Source of the DNA: JALYZC01 sp963725645
GTDB taxonomy: Bacteria; Actinomycetota; Thermoleophilia; Solirubrobacterales; Solirubrobacteraceae
Direction: 5' to 3'
NCBI GenBank assembly: GCA_963725645.1
Contig: CAVRZD010000002.1
Coordinates: forward strand, 620,001-684,000
Length of the DNA stretch: 64,000 bases
In this document: one piece after another, positions 60,867-64,000 of the stretch
How positions within the stretch are numbered: the stretch's first letter is position 1
Layout of the letters: each line of letters begins with the position of its first letter
Translations under genes and position numbers: made by a program
The notes under the pieces: generated by a model
What the model saw: only the letters and a program-made list of their open reading frames with translations
Told to the model about the DNA's origin: nothing
Database searches by the model: none

Positions 60867-61069
60867 CGCGCCCGACCCGTAACTCGGCGATTCCCGGCCC
60901 GTTGTGTGGGCAGGTGAAACGCCGTGACCCCGGTCACAGACAGTCCTGGAGTGCCCCGCAACTCTGTGAACCGCAGCGGGTTCCGGATTCGTACGGAACG
61001 TCGGAATGAAGGGCTCGGACGCCCTCACGGCGAAAGAAACACCGCTGACGTGGCGTCTGAGGGGACGAG

Positions 61070-61339
61070 ATGAGCGTTCAGGAACTCAGAGAGCTGCTCG
61101 AGCGGATCGAGGACACCCGCGAGATCGTTCTGCGGCCGGGCCCCGGCGACACCCTGCGCGCCGGTGCACCACTCGCCGTCTGGCGCGCAGCCCGCGCCGA
61201 GGCGAACGCCGCGCTGGAGTCGTGGCGCCGCGACCCCGGCGAGGCCGCCTACGCGGTCTACCGCGCCGCCGAGGACCGCGCCGACGCCGCGGAGGCCTCG
61301 CTGCGGCTGCGTCCCGTCCCGGCCAGGCTGGCCGCGTAG
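61070..61339 (+). CDS. Small helical hypothetical protein
   Basis: 89 residues, mostly helical with many Ala, Arg and Glu: VQELRELLERIEDTREIVL, AVWRAARAEANAALESW, DRADAAEASLRLRPVPARL. GAGGGGACGAG precedes the ATG. I recognise no family. The 203 bases upstream hold no other ORF. Confidence 0.6.
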   Translation: MSVQELRELLERIEDTREIVLRPGPGDTLRAGAPLAVWRAARAEANAALESWRRDPGEAAYAVYRAAEDRADAAEASLRLRPVPARLAA

Positions 61340-61348
61340 ACGCTCACG

Positions 61349-62100
61349 TCATTCCCCGCGGACGCGGTAGTACAGGCGTCGCGCCGGTCGGGTGGCGCGG
61401 ACCAGGCGGCTGTTGCGGAGCGCCTCGAGGCTCGTCCGCGTCGCGTCGATCTGCCGGTGCGCCTCCCGGAGCGCCTCGGCCGTGGCGACCTCGCAATCGA
61501 GCGCGGCCAGCGCCTGGCGGACCAGGTCCATCGTGGCCACGTCGGCCGGCGTCGGCCTCACCCTGCCGTCGCCATCGGCGTCGCCACTCAGGCTCTCCTG
61601 CACGCGACGATCCACGATGAAGCGACCCTCGTCGAGGCCCCGATCGATCTCCTCATCCGACGGAGTCCGGTCCGCGTAGTGCTGGGGCAGGTCGCCGCGA
61701 CGGTGGATCTCGAGCAGCTCGAGCTGGTCGCGTCCGACGCCCGGCGGGCGCGAGTCCAGGGCCCCGTACCCGAGCCCGGCGCGCACCACTTTGCGCTCGA
61801 ACTGGCTGTAGCTGCGGACCGGGAAGTGCAGGATCTCGAGCAGCGGCAGCGGGAGGAGAGGCCCCAGGCCGGGCGCGTCGGCAGTGTGGTTTCCGTGGTC
61901 GATCTCGACGTCGGGGACCGCTCGATGCGCCGCCTTGGGCTCGAGCGGATCGCCGCGGCGGTTCCGCGACTCGCGCTCCCTGACCACCATGCGGTCGTGA
62001 AACGGGGCATCGCCCGGGCGCGGGATGAAGTCGCGCCGGGGCACCGAGAGCCGTCCGTAGCGCTCGGGGACCGCCCCGAGGATCGCCTCGACGTTCAGGG
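61349..62100 (-). pseudogene. C-terminal fragment of a glycosyltransferase-type protein
   Basis: The coherent reading runs from about 62100 (VEAILGAVPERYGRLSVPRR) to the stop at 61349. It contains FIPRPGDAPFHDRMVVRERE, PLEPKAAHRAVPDVEIDHGN and LEILHFPVRSYSQFERKVV, a pattern I recall from the C-terminal half of actinobacterial GT2-type proteins. The N-terminal catalytic part is missing: past 62100 the frame hits TAG TAG. The first in-frame ATG/GTG at 62044 could start a short protein. The break coincides with the end of a short plus-strand fragment ending KKPGYYAFKAG. Confidence 0.58.
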
Positions 62101-62183
62101 TGCCAAGAAGCCCGGCTACTACGCGTTCAAGGCCGGCTGATGCCGCCGGCCAGTGGATAGCGTCGTTGCCGTGTGATCACCGA

Positions 62184-62360
62184 TCAGTCGGCGGTGGGCG
62201 TCTCATCCAGCCCGCTCGGGCCGGCTGCCGCCGCTGCCTCCGCCGCCGCTGCCTGCTTTCTGGCTTCCTTCTTGGCCTGCTTGCGCGCTCGGCGCTCGCG
62301 GACCGCGGTTTCACGCTGGTGCTTCGCCATCGTGGTCTTCTTCTTGGAACTTGAGGCCAT
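62184..62360 (-). CDS. Small very basic, Ala-rich protein
   Basis: 58 residues: SKKKTTMAKHQRETAVRERR, ARKQAKKEARKQAAAAEAAA. The charge and Ala-rich tail suggest nucleic-acid binding or a ribosome-associated role. AAGGGA precedes ATG 62360. An internal ATG (residue 11) is an alternative start. It lies 29 bases downstream of sufU on the same strand. Function unknown. Confidence 0.6.
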   Translation of the reverse strand: MASSSKKKTTMAKHQRETAVRERRARKQAKKEARKQAAAAEAAAAAGPSGLDETPTAD

Positions 62361-62389
62361 GCGTTGGTCCCTTCTCGTTGGAATCGGGC

Positions 62390-62767
62390 CTAGGGCCAGC
62401 TCGCGTCGCCCGTGACGGCGCCGCGCATGACCTTCAGGTTGAGCAGTGCGCACTTGCGCCGGGTGGCGGAGATCGGGATGCCGAGCAGTTCGATCAGCCA
62501 CTCGCCATCGAGTTCGCGGACCTCCTCGAGCGGCATGCCGATGTATTCCTCCGAGGCGATCGAGGCGGCGGCCTGGGAGATCGCGCAGCCCTGGCCGTGG
62601 AAGCGCAGGTCGGCGATCTTCCCGTCCTGCACCCGGATGTGCACGCCCATCTCGTCCCCGCACAGCGGGTTGTGGTCGTGCGCCTCGAGGTCGTGCGGTC
62701 GCAGCTCTCCGAAGTTCCGCGGGCGCTTGTAGTGGTCGAGGATGTAGTCCCGGTAGAGGTCGTCCAT
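62390..62767 (-). CDS. sufU: Fe-S cluster assembly protein SufU
   Basis: 125 residues. The three Cys ligands are in HNPLCGDEMGVHI, FHGQGCAISQAAAS and ATRRKCALLNLK. The start MDDLYRDYILDHYKRPRNFG is the family's N-terminus. SufU accepts sulfur from SufS and binds zinc. ATG 62767 overlaps the sufS stop in TGATG, so the two are coupled. It follows the order sufS-sufU usual in Gram-positive lines. Confidence 0.95.
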   Translation of the reverse strand: MDDLYRDYILDHYKRPRNFGELRPHDLEAHDHNPLCGDEMGVHIRVQDGKIADLRFHGQGCAISQAAASIASEEYIGMPLEEVRELDGEWLIELLGIPISATRRKCALLNLKVMRGAVTGDASWP

Positions 62768-64000
62768 CACGACTCGCCGAAGAGGATCGCGTGCGCGCCC
62801 GAGCGAGGTGACGAGCGCGTCGACGTCGGCGCGTGTGTTGTACGGCCCGAAGGAGGCGCGCGCGGTGGCCGGCACGCCGAGCCGCCGCATCAGCGGCATG
62901 CGCGCAGTGGTGGCCCGCGCGAATGCAGACGTTGTCGCGGTCGAGCAGCTCGGCGACGTCGTGCGGGTGCATGCCGTCGCAGCTCGAAGGAGATCACGCC
63001 CGCCGCGGTCGTCGGCGTCGGGCGGCCCGATCACGCGCAGGCCCTCGATCTCGGCGAGGCGCTCGAGCGCGTAGGCGGTGAGCTGCGCGCTCGTGCGCGC
63101 GCACGCGCTCCATGCCGAGGCGGGCCAGGTAGTCGACGGCCGCCCCGAGGCCCACGCCCTCGGCGATCATCGAGGTGCCGGCCTCGAACTTCCACGGCAG
63201 GTCGTTCCAGGTCGACTCCTGGAAGTCCACGCGTGCGGATCATGTCGCCGCCGCCGAGGAACGGGCGCATCGCCTCGAGCATCTCGCGGCGGCCGTGCAG
63301 GACGCCGATGCCGGTGGGCCCGAGCGCCTTGTGGCCGGTCCAGACGTAGAAGTCGGCGTCGATCGCGCCGACGTCGACGGGCAGCTGGGGCACGCCCTGC
63401 GAGCCGTCCACCAGCGACGTCGCGCCGGCCGCGCGCACGCGCGCGGCCATCTCGGCCACCGGGTTGATCGTGCCCAGCACGTTGGAGATGTGGGCGAAGG
63501 CCGCGAGCTTGACGCGCCCGCCCGCGAGCTCCTCGTCGAGCTGGTCGAGCGACAGCGTGCCGTCGTCGGCGACGTCGAGGTAGCGCAGCTCGGCGCCGGT
63601 CTCCTGGCAGAGCAGCTGCCAGGGAACGATGTTGGAGTGGTGCTCCATCTGCGTGATCAGCACGACGTCGCCGGCGCCGACGTGCTCGCGTCCCCACGCG
63701 TAGGCGACGAGGTTGATCGCCTCGGTCGCGTTGCGGGTGAAGATCGTGGTCGTCGCGTCGCCGCCGGTGAACGCGGCGACGCGCTCGCGCGCGCCCTCGA
63801 ACAGCGTCGGTGGCCTCCTGGGCGAGCGCGGTAGACGCCGCGGTGGATGTTCGCGTTGCTGCGGCGGTAGTAGTCGTCCATCGCGTCGATCACCGTCGCC
63901 GGCTTCTGCGAGGTGGCGGCGGAGTCGAGGTAGACGAGCGGGCGCCCGTCGATCTCGCGCGACGATGATCGGGAAGTCCGCGCGGACGTCGAGCGTGGGC
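62767..64000 (-). CDS. sufS: Cysteine desulfurase SufS, partial at the right edge and carrying several frameshifts
   Basis: The protein can be followed from TLDVRADFPIIV at the right edge through DSAATSQKPATVIDAMDDYY, TQMEHHSNIVPWQLL and YVWTGHKALGPTGIGV (PLP Lys in HK) to GHHCA (active-site Cys) and RRLGVPATARASFGPYNTRA. Only a few N-terminal residues are missing beyond 64000. The frame changes at about 63957, 63832, 63805, 63238, 63105, 62988, 62905 and 62797, and each change I resolved is one extra base. SufS releases sulfur from cysteine for SufU/SufB. The density at the edge suggests poor sequence there. Confidence 0.88.

Noticed and set aside
1..64000. Prophage, defence island or biosynthetic gene cluster
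   Set aside because: No phage structural genes, integrase, restriction, CRISPR, toxin-antitoxin or PKS/NRPS genes are visible. The only mobile element is the IS630 copy.

Overview
The window is about 70% GC, densely packed on both strands, rich in GTG/TTG starts and overlapping stop/start codons. Gene content (many small secreted proteins rich in Gly, Ala and Arg, Ig-like, RCC1 and Calx-beta surface proteins, sigma factors with fused zinc-finger tails, DUF2510 and SHOCT proteins, a SufB/SufS/SufU system) points to an actinobacterium of class Thermoleophilia, probably Solirubrobacterales (a Solirubrobacter, Conexibacter or Baekduia relative). This is inferred from gene style, not from a marker-gene search.

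Layout. 0-5.2 kb: SHOCT and DUF6325-like proteins, a flippase-like membrane protein, a potassium channel, a CLC chloride channel and a coupled membrane protein. 5.2-7.5 kb: a TetR regulator divergent from a Baeyer-Villiger-type flavin monooxygenase, with two operator-like dyads between them. 7.6-19.5 kb: small enzymes and regulators, including a membrane-anchored GGDEF protein, an ECF sigma factor fused to a zinc-finger/TM tail, a cold-shock protein, an HD hydrolase, a GST and a dienelactone hydrolase. 19.5-19.6 kb: a selenocysteine tRNA. 19.8-32.2 kb: a glycoside hydrolase, a thioesterase, an alpha/beta hydrolase, a second sigma/zinc-finger fusion translationally coupled to an Ig-like secreted protein, a lipase and a 1033-residue secreted protein with an internal domain duplication. 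32.2-37.2 kb: a deletion junction between two gene remnants, an intact IS630 element and a frameshifted RCC1-repeat surface protein. 37.3-45.5 kb: HAD hydrolase, FxsA, STAS protein, SufT-like protein, subtilase, wax ester synthase/DGAT and a glycosyltransferase. 46.2-50.8 kb: phosphotransferase, DUF6285 protein and acyl-CoA dehydrogenase, a set resembling the LvaA/LvaB/LvaC 4-hydroxyacyl-CoA pathway, with a Calx-beta adhesin gene and a triple palindromic repeat lodged inside it. 50.8-64 kb: M28 peptidase, IspH, a metallophosphoesterase, a redoxin, a TenA-like protein, a heavily frameshifted secreted protein, SufB, a phosphoesterase, a glycosyltransferase remnant, SufU and SufS (SufS runs off the right edge).

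Data quality matters for reading this window. At least ten genes are broken by frameshifts. In the conserved enzymes that can be resolved (CLC, the monooxygenase, WS/DGAT, SufB, SufS) each break is a single extra base, and removing it restores a normal-length protein. SufB and SufS are expected to be needed, so insertion-type sequencing error is the simplest explanation; the broken genes are annotated over their full span. The truncations at about 21.55, 32.35 and 62.1 kb are different: they are real junctions between unrelated sequences, or assembly joins.
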